From M3007 sp041392625 (GTDB lineage: Bacteria; Bacteroidota; Bacteroidia; Chitinophagales; Saprospiraceae): a stretch of DNA of 64,000 nucleotides. A program made the position numbers and the translations under genes. The notes beneath the pieces are model-generated. The model made no database searches and was not told the origin of the DNA. It worked only from the letters and a program-made list of their open reading frames with translations. The first letter of the stretch is position 1, and every line of letters starts with the position of its first letter. The stretch is from positions 1-64,000 of the forward strand of contig JAWKLR010000002.1 in assembly GCA_041392625.1 (NCBI GenBank), written 5' to 3'. Below, piece after piece: positions 54,716 to 64,000 of this stretch.

Positions 54716-57139
54716 ATGAGCCCAAGCACTCCAAACCCAAAAGTGAGAGCAAGCCTCTTGCTTTTGGGTTTCTTTTTTGCAATGAATTTGAGCGCACAAT
54801 CCGTAAGCGTTTCAGGACAAATTACAGATGCAAAATCCGGCAATGCCCTGCCTTTTGTGAATGTATTATTAAATACGGCAGGCGATACCAGTTTCATCAA
54901 AGGAACGATTACCAATGAAGAAGGTCGGTTTACCCTGAAGGACCTTTCTCCCGGCGATTACATACTGGGAATAAACTTCATCGGATATGCCCCTGCAAAC
55001 AAGGCTTTGTTTGTAGGCCATTTATCCTCCTTCCTGGATATCGGAACCATCGCATTGGAAGAAAACACGGAACTCCTGAATGAAGTCACGATTTCAGCCA
55101 GAAAAGAAGAAGTTGGAGGAGCCCTGGATAAAAAATCTTTTTCCATGGCCGACAACCTCGGTCAGGAAGGTGGATCCGTTTTGCAGTCACTTCAACGCTT
55201 ACCCGGAGTGACCCTGCAGGATGGGAAAGTACTCCTGCGCGGCAACGATCAGGTCATGATTCTAATCGATGGCCAGCAGACCGCCATTACCGGATTTGGC
55301 AGTCAGGACGGCCTGGACAACATCCCCGCATCCGCCATAGAGCAGATCGAAATTATTAACAACCCCAATTCAAAATACGATGCAAACGGCAATGCCGGAA
55401 TCATCAATATTATTTATAAAAAAAATACCCAAACGGGATTGAATGGTAAAGTCGGATTCAGCGGCGGACTCGGAGCGCTCTGGCTCCGAAAGGAAAACCT
55501 CCCAAGCATTCGCCCACAGTACGTACGCACCCCTAAAGTGAACCCAACGCTCTCGTTGAATTACAAAAAAAACAAGGTAAACCTCTTTTTCCAGGGCGAT
55601 TACCTCTACACCGAAACGCTGAATAAAAACGAGTTTGTCGACCGGAACTATACCGACGGAACAGTGATTCGACAGCAATCCAAACGAAACAGAAATACCG
55701 CATTTACCACGTTGAAACCCGGAGTAGACTGGAACCTGAACCAACAAAATACCCTGACGATTTCCGGCTTGTTTGGCAGCGAAAAAATCATCGACAGGGG
55801 AGATCAACCGTTTTTCAATGCCGACCTTTCCGAACGGCTTCGGCTTTGGCAATTTTTGGAGGATGAAGTAAAAACCACGGTGGTCGCATCCCTCGATTTT
55901 TTACACAAATACAAGCAGCCCGGCCACGAGCTGCACCTTGCATACAACTACACTTTCCACCGGGAAGACGAACAGTATTTTTTCGACAACATCCTTCCCA
56001 CATTCAGCGGGGAAGACGCATTTAAACTGCTGTCGGACGAGCACGTATCCGACTTCATGCTCGACTACATAAAACCCATGAAGTTTGGCAGACTGGAAAG
56101 CGGAGTAAAATTGCGCCGAAGAACCATTCCAACCAACATGCAGTTTTTTCCGGGGATCAACTCACCGCTGGATACCAATGCCGGAGGCTGGGCAGAATAC
56201 CAGGAGCTCATCCCGGCGCTGTATGGGAACTACGTGTACGAACGTCCGAAATTTGAAGCGGAAATTGGCCTGCGGCTAGAGTACGTGGATTTGCAATACA
56301 AGGTTAACCCCGATCACAACACCTACCAAAGCGATGGGTATGCCTATGCACAGCCCTTCCCCAATGCCCGGGTTTCTTTTAAACTCAATGCAAACAACAA
56401 AATTTCGCTGTTCTACAACCGCCGGGTGGACCGCCCGAACGAGGTAGATATCCGCATTTTTCCAAAATACGACGATGCCGAAATCATCAAAGTCGGAAAT
56501 CCCGCTCTGCGCCCGCAATTCACCAACAAATTTGAAATTGGCTATAAAACCAGCTGGAACTCCGGCTATTTCTACTCAGCCCTTTTCCATTGGTTTGCAG
56601 ATGGGACCATTACACGGATTTCAACAACCGTCCCCGGCAGCAATTTGATTTATGCCATTTTCCAAAACGTAAATGGCAGCCGAAGCACTGGTACTGAAAT
56701 CCTTTTTTCCCAAAAGATAACAAACTGGTATTCTTTTGACCTCAACCTCTCGGCATATCAAAATACCATTGATCAGTTCACCGTTGAGAACCTGTACCCC
56801 GTGCCACATACATTCACGGCCGACAAGCAGACGATCACCTCCGGAAATGTCAAGATGAACAATGTATTTCAGTTTGCAAACGGGTTGCGCGGACAAGTGA
56901 CGGCCATTTACCTCGCGCCAGATGTTATTCCGCAGGGTACTATTGCCGCCCGTTTTTCGATGGATTTAGGGATCAAAAAAAGTCTGCAAAATGGCAGGTC
57001 AGAACTCTTCCTGAATGCAAGCGACCTTTTCAACACCTTGCGTATTCAGAAAGAAATTCAGGGATCCAACTTCAGTTACACCAGCACGAATTATTACGAA
57101 ACGCAGGTAATCCGACTCGGATATAATGTAAAATTTTAG
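54716..57139 (+). CDS. TonB-dependent-receptor-like outer-membrane protein (OMP_b-brl_3 type)
   Basis: An 807-residue protein. A signal peptide (to about 29, NLSAQS) is followed by a carboxypeptidase-regulatory-like domain (about 30-115, VSGQITDAKSGNALPFVNVL) and a plug (about 135-235, LQRLPGVTLQDGKVLLRGND to GNAGIINIIYKK). A 22-stranded-type beta barrel follows to the terminal YETQVIRLGYNVKF with the final aromatic residue. It belongs to the family with CarboxypepD-reg plus plug plus barrel that lacks a long TonB box. Uptake or sensing of an unknown ligand is expected; the upstream two-component pair and PepSY protein suggest regulated expression. A hairpin lies within the start of the gene. 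Confidence 0.88.
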   Translation: MSPSTPNPKVRASLLLLGFFFAMNLSAQSVSVSGQITDAKSGNALPFVNVLLNTAGDTSFIKGTITNEEGRFTLKDLSPGDYILGINFIGYAPANKALFVGHLSSFLDIGTIALEENTELLNEVTISARKEEVGGALDKKSFSMADNLGQEGGSVLQSLQRLPGVTLQDGKVLLRGNDQVMILIDGQQTAITGFGSQDGLDNIPASAIEQIEIINNPNSKYDANGNAGIINIIYKKNTQTGLNGKVGFSGGLGALWLRKENLPSIRPQYVRTPKVNPTLSLNYKKNKVNLFFQGDYLYTETLNKNEFVDRNYTDGTVIRQQSKRNRNTAFTTLKPGVDWNLNQQNTLTISGLFGSEKIIDRGDQPFFNADLSERLRLWQFLEDEVKTTVVASLDFLHKYKQPGHELHLAYNYTFHREDEQYFFDNILPTFSGEDAFKLLSDEHVSDFMLDYIKPMKFGRLESGVKLRRRTIPTNMQFFPGINSPLDTNAGGWAEYQELIPALYGNYVYERPKFEAEIGLRLEYVDLQYKVNPDHNTYQSDGYAYAQPFPNARVSFKLNANNKISLFYNRRVDRPNEVDIRIFPKYDDAEIIKVGNPALRPQFTNKFEIGYKTSWNSGYFYSALFHWFADGTITRISTTVPGSNLIYAIFQNVNGSRSTGTEILFSQKITNWYSFDLNLSAYQNTIDQFTVENLYPVPHTFTADKQTITSGNVKMNNVFQFANGLRGQVTAIYLAPDVIPQGTIAARFSMDLGIKKSLQNGRSELFLNASDLFNTLRIQKEIQGSNFSYTSTNYYETQVIRLGYNVKF
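54733..54778 (+). promoter_or_regulatory. Terminator/attenuator-like hairpin inside the receptor signal-peptide codons
   Basis: AAACCCAAAA (54733-54742) pairs with TTTTGGGTTT (54762-54771), and GCAAG with CTTGC nearer the loop, then six Ts follow at 54773-54778. This has intrinsic-terminator form but lies 17-62 bp inside the coding start. It may attenuate receptor expression relative to the upstream genes. Confidence 0.5.
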
Positions 57140-57155
57140 AGCAGGTTTAAGGCGC

Positions 57156-57905
57156 TTATTTCAAGCCTTCCAGCAAGTCCATCAATTCCGCTTTTTTCCG
57201 AAGCGAAACGGGAACCTGGTGACCATTTTTCAGCACGAGTATGCCGCCGTCTTTTTTGACATACTCCTGAATGTAATTTGTGTTCAACAGGTGGGATTGA
57301 TGGACGCGCAAAAAGTCGTGCTTCTCAAACAACTGATCAAACTGTTTGAGGGTACGGGTAACGTACACCTGCTCTCCGGAAGCCAGGATGATGCGGGTAT
57401 TGTTGCTGTCGGCTTCGCAGCGTACAATCTCTGCAATTTCGACAATTACAATCCGCTCCTGGGTATTGAGTGAAATGCGTTTGGGCAGGCTCTCCGGCTG
57501 GCGAATTGTTTCTTTCAGCAAATCGAGTTTTTCCTTGTTTGAGCCATCCATTGATTGCCGCGCGCGCGCCACGGCAGCCATCAAAAGATCCGGTTCCACC
57601 GGCTTCAGCAGGTAGTCGATCGCAGCAAACCGGAAGGCGCGTACGGCGTACTCATCCGATGCGGTAACGAAGATGACGCGGGCATTTAGTCGCGGAAAAA
57701 TTTCAAGCAGGTCAAAGCCCGTTCCGTCTCCCAGCAAAATATCTAAAAACAAGATATCGGGTTGCTTTTCCTGGAGCAACTTAGCCGCCTGCACAATGCT
57801 TCCGGCCGTGCCAATTACCTCCACATCCGGACAATAAGTTTCAATATCGGCCTTCAGTACTTGTAGGGCCTGTGGCATGTCTTCGACAATAACTGCTTTC
57901 AGCAT
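57156..57905 (-). CDS. LytTR-type response regulator
   Basis: A 249-residue regulator. The N-terminal receiver has EDM at 8-10, phospho-acceptor Asp55 in ILFLDILLGDG, and KPV near 108; the C-terminal LytTR domain (about 145-248) has the SNNTRIILASGEQVYVTRTL and FLRVHQSHLLNTNYIQEYVK signatures. It probably binds direct repeats at its targets. Its cognate kinase is the gene 11 bp upstream, and the VIT/vWA gene precedes both. Confidence 0.9.
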   Translation of the reverse strand: MLKAVIVEDMPQALQVLKADIETYCPDVEVIGTAGSIVQAAKLLQEKQPDILFLDILLGDGTGFDLLEIFPRLNARVIFVTASDEYAVRAFRFAAIDYLLKPVEPDLLMAAVARARQSMDGSNKEKLDLLKETIRQPESLPKRISLNTQERIVIVEIAEIVRCEADSNNTRIILASGEQVYVTRTLKQFDQLFEKHDFLRVHQSHLLNTNYIQEYVKKDGGILVLKNGHQVPVSLRKKAELMDLLEGLK

Positions 57906-57916
57906 TTCATGTGATT

Positions 57917-60900
57917 TTAAAAATCAAAATAGGTTTTAATCCGCACTACCACCTCTGTGCCTGCAAGCGCGCCGGCATCATTCAAAACGTCCCGAAACTC
58001 CACCGGCGTATACCGGCTATCTGCACGCAATGCCTCCAGGCGTTGTCGGGTTACTTCCATGGAAACAGATTGGTGGCCGGGCTTTTTTTCTTCACGCAGG
58101 CGCGCGGCTTGCTCCCGGCCCACTCCGTTATCGCGGATTGTGCATACAAGCACCTCGCCTTCCAATCGAAACTCGATGGAGATATGCCCGGGATACTGCA
58201 AGTGCGACACCCCGTGCACCACCGCATTTTCGACAAAAGGTTGAAGCAGCATGGGTGGCAGTTCCAGTTCCTCTTGCGGAATATCTTCGCTACACAGGAT
58301 CTGAAAATCGAATTTTTCCTGGTGACAAAACCGCTCGACTTCCAGGTACTTCCGGAGGGTACTGATCTCCTCCGCCAGGGAAATTGTCCGCCGCCGGGAG
58401 TTGTTCAAAATATCCCGCATCAATCGGGCGAAGCCGTTGATTTGCTGTCGTGCTGTGGCGAAACTTTTTTCTGTAATCAATGACTGGATGCTGGTCAGCG
58501 CATTGAAAATAAAATGCGGATTCATTTGCAGTTGCAGGGCCTTTTGTTCCAGCTGCAAGACCTGATTTTCCAATTCCAGTTCAGCCCGTTGCCGCGCTGC
58601 GCGCTGCTTAATCCGGTGTATGTATTGCCAGACTATCAGTCCGACCAGCAACAGGCTACCCAGAACTACCGATAAGATAAACCAGCTTTCCTGCCAGTAG
58701 GGTTTACGGATCAAAAACGATGCAGAAATGGGATCGCTCCACGCGCTTGAGCCCGTTCGGGCCTGCACCAAAAAGGTGTACGCACCCGGACTCAGGTTGG
58801 CATAGCTGACCGATTGCAGCGGTACGGCGGGCGACCAGTTTTCCTCTGCGCCTTCCAACATCCAGCGGTATTCGATCTCCCCGGGAAGGCTCAGATCTAC
58901 CGCCCGAAACTGAAAGCTGAGGTGGTTCTGTTTGAAGGGCAATTCCATCCCGTCCCGGATACTGCCTTCGGGGGTACTCCAGGCAGCAAAAGAGGTCTCC
59001 TTCAGGTCTTTGTAAAAAAGTGAAATCTTCTCAAAATGAACGGGTGGAGCCTGGGATTTCTCCTGCTCCACTCCGGGTGTATACTGCATCAATCCGTTCA
59101 TGGTGCCAAACCAAAGCTGACCATTTCGGTCAACCAGCGCGGCATCTTCACAGGTTTCAATTCCGACAAAGCCTTCGTTTTTCCCATAATGCTGCACACC
59201 CGACAGCTGCTTTTTTTCTTCAAAAAAAAGTGCAGACACCCCTGTTTCACTACCCGCCCAGACACGCCCTTCCGGATCGCATACCAGCAGATAGACATTT
59301 TCCGGAACCCCGCTCTCCGCAGTTCCAATTCGGGAAAAAACAGGATCGCTTTCCGGCGATTCTGCCATCCAGACTCCCTGGCCCTTGGTGCCCACCAGCA
59401 AGCGTTTAAACCGATCAAAACACAGCGAGCGGATTTGCACCCGTGGCAACTGCGTTTCGGCATCCCAGACCCGAACCTTTTTTTGTCCATCAATCAATCC
59501 CACTTTTCCATCCCGGGTAGCAAACCACAGGTTGCCATCCGGGCCAAGGGCAATGGTGGAAACGGCCAGGTTGGGCAGGCCGCGATCGATACCAAATTTT
59601 TCAATGAGCAGGGAGTCGTTGGCATTTCGGGAAAAGCGGGTGATGCCCCCGGAAGCAACCCAAACCGAACCCCGATCATCCAGCACCAGGCGTTTTACAT
59701 AATTGGTAAACAAGGCATCCGACTGGGTGAAAACCCGGCTGCCCGAGCTATCGATCAGTACCAGCCCACGGCCCTCGGTTCCAACCCATAAACTGCCCAG
59801 GGTGTCCGTCAGGATTGCCTGGCATTTTGTGCGCTGAAAAATGGTATCAAAGCCCGTAGTCTGAAATCCGGCCGAATCCCGCAGCTGAATACCGCGGTTG
59901 GATACTGCCGCCCATAGCCGACCGGAAGCATCCTCGTGGAGCGCATAAATCCGGTTGCCGAGCAGTCCGTTTTTCTGATTGAAATGGCGAAAACTCTGAT
60001 GCTGTTCCCGTGCAAAACCACCACCGGAAGTTCCGATCCACATGGTTCCATTGCGATCGGCCAGCAGGCTGCGCACGTGGTTGTGCGGCAAGCCGTTTCG
60101 CTCGCTGATTTGCTGAGTTTCCAGGGTGTTTGCATCGATCAGAGCGAGGCCTTTATCCTGAGTGCCCAGCCAGACTTTATTATCGACGGGACCATACAGA
60201 CACAGTCCCGCTGAAAGCAAGGGTGCATCGAGTTCGTGTTCTTTTGTTCCGCTTGCTCCATTCAGGATAAACAGCCCACGGCCCAGGGTACTTGCCCATA
60301 CGCGGTGGTAACGATCCTGGGTAATGGATGTGAAGTACAGGTTTTTTTCAAACTGTTCCAGGTTTTGAAGGGAATTATACCGCGCCCGCCAAACTCCGTC
60401 GCCACTGGCAAACCACAGATGCGACACACCCTGGTAAATTGCCTGGATGCTGGTGCGTTCAAGTCCTGCAACCGGCTCCAGTTTGTAGGTGTTCAGATCG
60501 AGCAATTTCAGGCCCACATCGGTGCCAACCAGCAGGCTGTTTTTGCTTAATTGAAACAAGGCGTTTACCGGGGTGGACATGGAATCAATCGTGTGAAATG
60601 TTTTTCCATCAAACCAGGCCAATCCCCGGTTGGTGCCAACCCACACGTTTAAATCCGAAGTTTGCGTGATGGCCTGGATAAAATTGGAGGGCAGACCATC
60701 CGTGCGGGTGTAGACCTCGAAGCCTACACCATCGAAACAGCACAGCCCTCCGCCCTGCGTACCCAGCCACAGAAAACCATTCCGATCCTGACATAGGGCC
60801 CATACCTGCGACTGGGGTAAGCCTTCCTCCAGGGAATAGCTGCGGAAACTTCGATTCTGACCCGAAGCGACAAAGCCCGGCAACAAGAACAAGGCAAAAA

Positions 60901-61006
60901 GGGATACTACGGTTGCAGCCTTATCCACACACAACCAGCATGCAGCAAACAGCCCATCTGGTCTGTTTGCTGCATGCTGTGAAACAATTGTTTTAAGGTG
61001 GATCAT
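57917..61006 (-). CDS. LytS-type sensor kinase with periplasmic beta-propeller
   Basis: A 1029-residue kinase. A hydrophobic N-terminal segment (about 30-48, TVVSLFALFLLPGFVASGQ) exports a large Reg_prop beta-propeller (about 50-650, repeated D-xx-G-xx-W-[IV]-[AG]-[TS] blades such as RNGFLWLGTQGG). A Y_Y_Y domain (about 670-755, SYANLSPGAYTFLVQARTGS) precedes one transmembrane helix (about 775-795). The cytoplasmic part is a His_kinase domain with QMNPHFIFNALTSIQSLI near 828-845, VENAVVHG and the RDNGVGR ATP-binding box. An extracellular ligand is presumably sensed and passed to the LytTR regulator. Its start overlaps the VIT/vWA stop by 4 bp (61003-61006). Confidence 0.92.
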   Translation of the reverse strand: MIHLKTIVSQHAANRPDGLFAACWLCVDKAATVVSLFALFLLPGFVASGQNRSFRSYSLEEGLPQSQVWALCQDRNGFLWLGTQGGGLCCFDGVGFEVYTRTDGLPSNFIQAITQTSDLNVWVGTNRGLAWFDGKTFHTIDSMSTPVNALFQLSKNSLLVGTDVGLKLLDLNTYKLEPVAGLERTSIQAIYQGVSHLWFASGDGVWRARYNSLQNLEQFEKNLYFTSITQDRYHRVWASTLGRGLFILNGASGTKEHELDAPLLSAGLCLYGPVDNKVWLGTQDKGLALIDANTLETQQISERNGLPHNHVRSLLADRNGTMWIGTSGGGFAREQHQSFRHFNQKNGLLGNRIYALHEDASGRLWAAVSNRGIQLRDSAGFQTTGFDTIFQRTKCQAILTDTLGSLWVGTEGRGLVLIDSSGSRVFTQSDALFTNYVKRLVLDDRGSVWVASGGITRFSRNANDSLLIEKFGIDRGLPNLAVSTIALGPDGNLWFATRDGKVGLIDGQKKVRVWDAETQLPRVQIRSLCFDRFKRLLVGTKGQGVWMAESPESDPVFSRIGTAESGVPENVYLLVCDPEGRVWAGSETGVSALFFEEKKQLSGVQHYGKNEGFVGIETCEDAALVDRNGQLWFGTMNGLMQYTPGVEQEKSQAPPVHFEKISLFYKDLKETSFAAWSTPEGSIRDGMELPFKQNHLSFQFRAVDLSLPGEIEYRWMLEGAEENWSPAVPLQSVSYANLSPGAYTFLVQARTGSSAWSDPISASFLIRKPYWQESWFILSVVLGSLLLVGLIVWQYIHRIKQRAARQRAELELENQVLQLEQKALQLQMNPHFIFNALTSIQSLITEKSFATARQQINGFARLMRDILNNSRRRTISLAEEISTLRKYLEVERFCHQEKFDFQILCSEDIPQEELELPPMLLQPFVENAVVHGVSHLQYPGHISIEFRLEGEVLVCTIRDNGVGREQAARLREEKKPGHQSVSMEVTRQRLEALRADSRYTPVEFRDVLNDAGALAGTEVVVRIKTYFDF

Positions 61007-64000
61007 CGGCCTGGGCTTACAAAAGAAAACAGGTTAAAATTGCGAGATTGGTTTTCAGGAGTGTATCTGACGGTAAGGTATTGGTCTTCGCCCGAACATT
61101 CGGAGTCTGGCGAATCCGAAAGCGGTTGTAAGATACAATAGATGATGGTATTCCCTTTGGCAAACAGGGCCGGATAGCGCCGACGATCGGAATCCAGGTA
61201 TTCGCCCTGTTCGAATTCCCAGCGAAAATCATCAAACGGCAAATTCATTTCGGCCAGTTGTTGCTGCAATTCTTTTTGGCCTTTGAGCAGCTGGGTTGCT
61301 TCGTATTGGCAGTCTGGTCCCGGCAGATCTTCTTCCTCAGCAAACAGGATGGTCCAGGAAACCGGAATCGTGAAATAGTGGACATAACTGTCGCCCCGGA
61401 AGCGGGGTTTCAACCGATTGAGCGCTGCGCGAAAGTCAGTCGTATCCGCAGGATACCGGGATTCCAGTTTGCGAGCGATGGCTTTGTTTCCGGGGAAACT
61501 GCCCGCCGGAAGACTAACGTAGCGGTAGTCTGCCAGGTAGCGGTCCACCTGATCCGGGTTGGTCGGATTGGTTTCAAAAATGGTGAAGTACGGCGCCGAT
61601 TGCACCCGGGCATGTTCGCCGTTCCGGTTGCCAAACACTTCGCTGATTCCGGTGAGCAGGGCGGTATCAATACCCAATTTGCAGGCGTGCAGTACCACGG
61701 TTGTGCCCGTATCCAGAACCGATGCATCGAAGACCGGGAAGAGCCCGTCTTCCAGGGCCTGGGCCAGGTTCTTGCTGCTCGACCGCGGGCCGTCGGGGCA
61801 GACGGGAACATTCATTCCCGTCCACTCATTTCCGTGGGCAACCAGGTTGATTTTTTTCCATGCCCCCGACCGCGGAGGGTAGGTTTGCAGATAATCCACC
61901 AGTTCCTCCATGCTCCCGCAGCCGGATACCATTAATTCGGTTTTATCCGAATTTTCCTGGCTAAAATAGGACTGGGCCTTTGAAAAATACGGGTTGCGCC
62001 CGGAAGCATCATCGCCCAAAATAAAGGTGATCGAATCCGCATCGCTGTAGGAAATTTCTTTTTGTGCGCAGGAGCTTCCCCACAACCCGGCAAGCAGGAA
62101 CAAGCCGAACAAACGAATGGATTTTTTTCGCATAAAAAACAGCGCCAAAAATGCACACAACACAAACGCAATGGCTGCAATCGGACTGCCGGATGACCCT
62201 TCCTCTGCCAGGCGGCTGATACCTTCAAGACTGAGATCAAAGCCAATCGCCATGTTGGAAACGCCCTGAGGAAGCGGCACTGCCTGCCGAACGCTATTCA
62301 ATTCGCCGGTTTTATTCACCACAACTTCCTCGATGGCAACAAATGAAGTAAACGCGGTAAGCAGGTTGTAATCCAATCCGAGTGCGGTGATGGTTTTCTC
62401 CCGCTGACTGCGCTGGTCGGAGTAGTAGTCTACCTGATGGTAATCAGACAAATGCCGGATGCGCTCGCGGGCCCAGAGGTAGCGAATTGCCTTGTTGTTG
62501 GCATCGGGCCGGTAATCCGCTACAGAAAGACGTACCTTCTTTTTGCGCTTGCTTTTTCCGGCATAGCCTTCCAACTGGATCTCGCCCGAGGCTTCTCCAC
62601 GGTATTTTCCAAACAAAACAATCGGACGCTCTGCCATCACATCGGCAATACTAATTGGTTCTACGTCGTAGGCATCGAAGCCTTTAAATTTGGCGTGTAT
62701 TTGGGTGTATACAGGGTTGGAAATATAGCGGAGGAATTTATTGGCTACCTCGGGCGCTTCCTGTTCGTTTTGAACTAAAAAGGGGAGTCCCTGACCGGCA
62801 TGCGCCATGCCCTCCAACAGGAAGTGATTGACACCGGAACCGATGCCGAAAACAAACAGGTTGGCCTGGTCTAGTTCATTGCGCACGAGGTCGAAACACT
62901 GGGTCTCAAAATCGATGTATCCGTCGGTTACCAGCACGATTGAGCGGCTGGTGTTTTCATTGGAGCGGGGGAGTTGAAAAACCCGCTGGAGTGCCGTCAG
63001 CATCTCGGTGCTTCCACTGCCTTGCTGCTTGTCGATAAAAGCGAGGGCGTTCTGGACATTCGTAGCGGTTGCGGGCAGCGACTGGCTGGCTAGGATATTG
63101 CTGGCTCCCGCGAAGAGCACCACATTGAACTCGTCTTCCGGGCGGAGTTTTGAGATCAGTTCGCGCAACAGTTTTTTTGAGGTGTTGATGGGGAAACCGT
63201 TCATGGAGCCCGAAACATCCACCACAAACACATACTCCCGCGGAGGCATGTCGTAGGATTTCAGTTGGCGGGGTGGCTGAATCATCGACAGGAAAAAGTT
63301 TTCATTTTCACCTTCATACAAAAGCAGTCCCGACTGGATATCGCTTCCCTGGAGTTTGTATTTAAAAATAAAATCCCGGTTGTTCCCGTATTTCTCTGAC
63401 GGGTCGAGTTGGAGCGTCAATTGGTCTGCTCCTTCTTTTTGAATCTGCACCTTATGGGTTTTGCAGCGCGCATCCTGGATGGGCATACCCGCATTGAGCC
63501 GCAGGGTAAGCGAAAACGGGAAACTCGATTTTTCACCGGAACGGAAGGTCGGATTTTTGGTAAACCCATCGTTGCTTTTAGAACTGCCATTGGTATAGCG
63601 CGGCCCGACTACTGTGGGGAGTAGAAACTGGTAGTCCCCGCCTTCGGGAACCAGCAATTCGGTGTATTGGAGGGATACTTTAATGGTATCGCCGGGCATA
63701 ATGTTGGCTACATTCATCTGGAAAACATTGGGGCGCTCCTGCTCCAGGAGGCTGGCACGTTTGCCTTCGGATTTGGCCTGATTGTACTCTTGCCGGGCCT
63801 GATTCCGCTCCTTGATTTTTGCAATGATGCAACGGCTTCCCAATTCCATGCGCAGTCCGTACACCGCAGCATTGGTGGAGGCAGGAAACACATAAATGGC
63901 TTCAATGGGCGTGGTTCCGGTATTGGTATACACCTGGGTCAGCAGTACATCGGCAATCATCCCGGCGATATTAACCTGTGCATCCGTAGAAACCAGGGGC
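61003..64000 (-). CDS. VIT/vWA surface protein fused to a caspase-like domain (N-terminus beyond the window)
   Basis: The frame is open to the window end, giving at least 998 residues; the N-terminus continues outside. Order, numbered from Met 63960: VIT domain (about 1-125, VLLTQVYTNTGTTPIEAIYV); vWA domain (about 240-430) with MIDAS motif VVDVSGSMNG, the TEM segment near QGSGST and VTDGYID; then a beta-rich region. A hydrophobic segment follows near 595-610 (IAAIAFVLCAFLALFFM) and directly after it a lipobox-like LFGLFLLAGLWGSSC. The C-terminal part (about 640-985) reads VAHGNEWTG (His at 61834-61836) and VLHACKLG (Cys at 61681-61683), the HG/AC pair of caspase-like clan CD peptidases; CHAT and DUF4347-type domains look similar. 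It heads an operon with the LytS kinase and LytTR regulator. Confidence 0.83.
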   Translation of the reverse strand, partial: PLVSTDAQVNIAGMIADVLLTQVYTNTGTTPIEAIYVFPASTNAAVYGLRMELGSRCIIAKIKERNQARQEYNQAKSEGKRASLLEQERPNVFQMNVANIMPGDTIKVSLQYTELLVPEGGDYQFLLPTVVGPRYTNGSSKSNDGFTKNPTFRSGEKSSFPFSLTLRLNAGMPIQDARCKTHKVQIQKEGADQLTLQLDPSEKYGNNRDFIFKYKLQGSDIQSGLLLYEGENENFFLSMIQPPRQLKSYDMPPREYVFVVDVSGSMNGFPINTSKKLLRELISKLRPEDEFNVVLFAGASNILASQSLPATATNVQNALAFIDKQQGSGSTEMLTALQRVFQLPRSNENTSRSIVLVTDGYIDFETQCFDLVRNELDQANLFVFGIGSGVNHFLLEGMAHAGQGLPFLVQNEQEAPEVANKFLRYISNPVYTQIHAKFKGFDAYDVEPISIADVMAERPIVLFGKYRGEASGEIQLEGYAGKSKRKKKVRLSVADYRPDANNKAIRYLWARERIRHLSDYHQVDYYSDQRSQREKTITALGLDYNLLTAFTSFVAIEEVVVNKTGELNSVRQAVPLPQGVSNMAIGFDLSLEGISRLAEEGSSGSPIAAIAFVLCAFLALFFMRKKSIRLFGLFLLAGLWGSSCAQKEISYSDADSITFILGDDASGRNPYFSKAQSYFSQENSDKTELMVSGCGSMEELVDYLQTYPPRSGAWKKINLVAHGNEWTGMNVPVCPDGPRSSSKNLAQALEDGLFPVFDASVLDTGTTVVLHACKLGIDTALLTGISEVFGNRNGEHARVQSAPYFTIFETNPTNPDQVDRYLADYRYVSLPAGSFPGNKAIARKLESRYPADTTDFRAALNRLKPRFRGDSYVHYFTIPVSWTILFAEEEDLPGPDCQYEATQLLKGQKELQQQLAEMNLPFDDFRWEFEQGEYLDSDRRRYPALFAKGNTIIYCILQPLSDSPDSECSGEDQYLTVRYTPENQSRNFNLFSFVSPGR

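Overview
The window comes from a member of the Bacteroidota, most likely a Saprospiria-type bacterium. This is inferred from content: two hybrid two-component regulators (HTCS), very large secreted proteins with HYR repeats and type IX secretion (T9SS) sorting domains, a DUF2874/PepSY-like plus TonB-receptor locus, TAnnTTTG-type -7 promoter elements, and genes without Shine-Dalgarno sequences. No tRNA, rRNA, CRISPR array or transposase was found.

Layout. 0-7.3 kb: partial secreted protein, mnmG, a DODA-type dioxygenase, a stand-alone LytTR regulator, a helical-repeat protein, a pinensin-like RiPP precursor and recX. 7.3-15 kb: an intact HTCS regulator followed by three secreted-protein genes, one a serine hydrolase with a large repeat insertion; a 21-bp-spaced direct repeat lies between regulator and targets. 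15-16.6 kb: a second serine hydrolase. 16.8-31.4 kb: a giant HYR/dockerin-like/cohesin-like/T9SS protein and, upstream of it, a second HTCS, both broken by many frameshifts. 31.6-33.2 kb: a frameshifted esterase and a frameshifted membrane protein. 33.2-37.3 kb: palindromic repeats, a GNAT gene with an in-frame TAG, a WG-like secreted protein, a VOC protein, an SCO1-like protein and a second helical-repeat protein. 37.4-43 kb: a 1062-residue T9SS protein and small envelope or acetyltransferase genes. 43.1-49.6 kb: a complete RND efflux operon. 49.7-57.1 kb: nitroreductase, GNAT, a WG-repeat protein, then an OmpR-type regulator, histidine kinase, PepSY-like protein and TonB-type receptor. 57.2-64 kb: an operon of a VIT/vWA/caspase-like protein, a propeller-containing LytS-type kinase and a LytTR regulator.

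The frameshifts deserve care. Ten single-base length changes that I worked through by eye (in mnmG, the giant HYR gene, the second HTCS and the esterase), nine of them in runs of identical bases, restore family-consistent protein sequence when reversed. Assembly error therefore fits better than gene decay. The most interesting biology is the pair of HTCS-target cassettes with direct-repeat sites next to TAnnTTTG elements, the serine hydrolase with an inserted repeat module, the VIT-vWA-caspase-like fusion with its own two-component system, the orphan pinensin-like precursor with a cysteine-free core, and a set of modular palindromic intergenic repeats.
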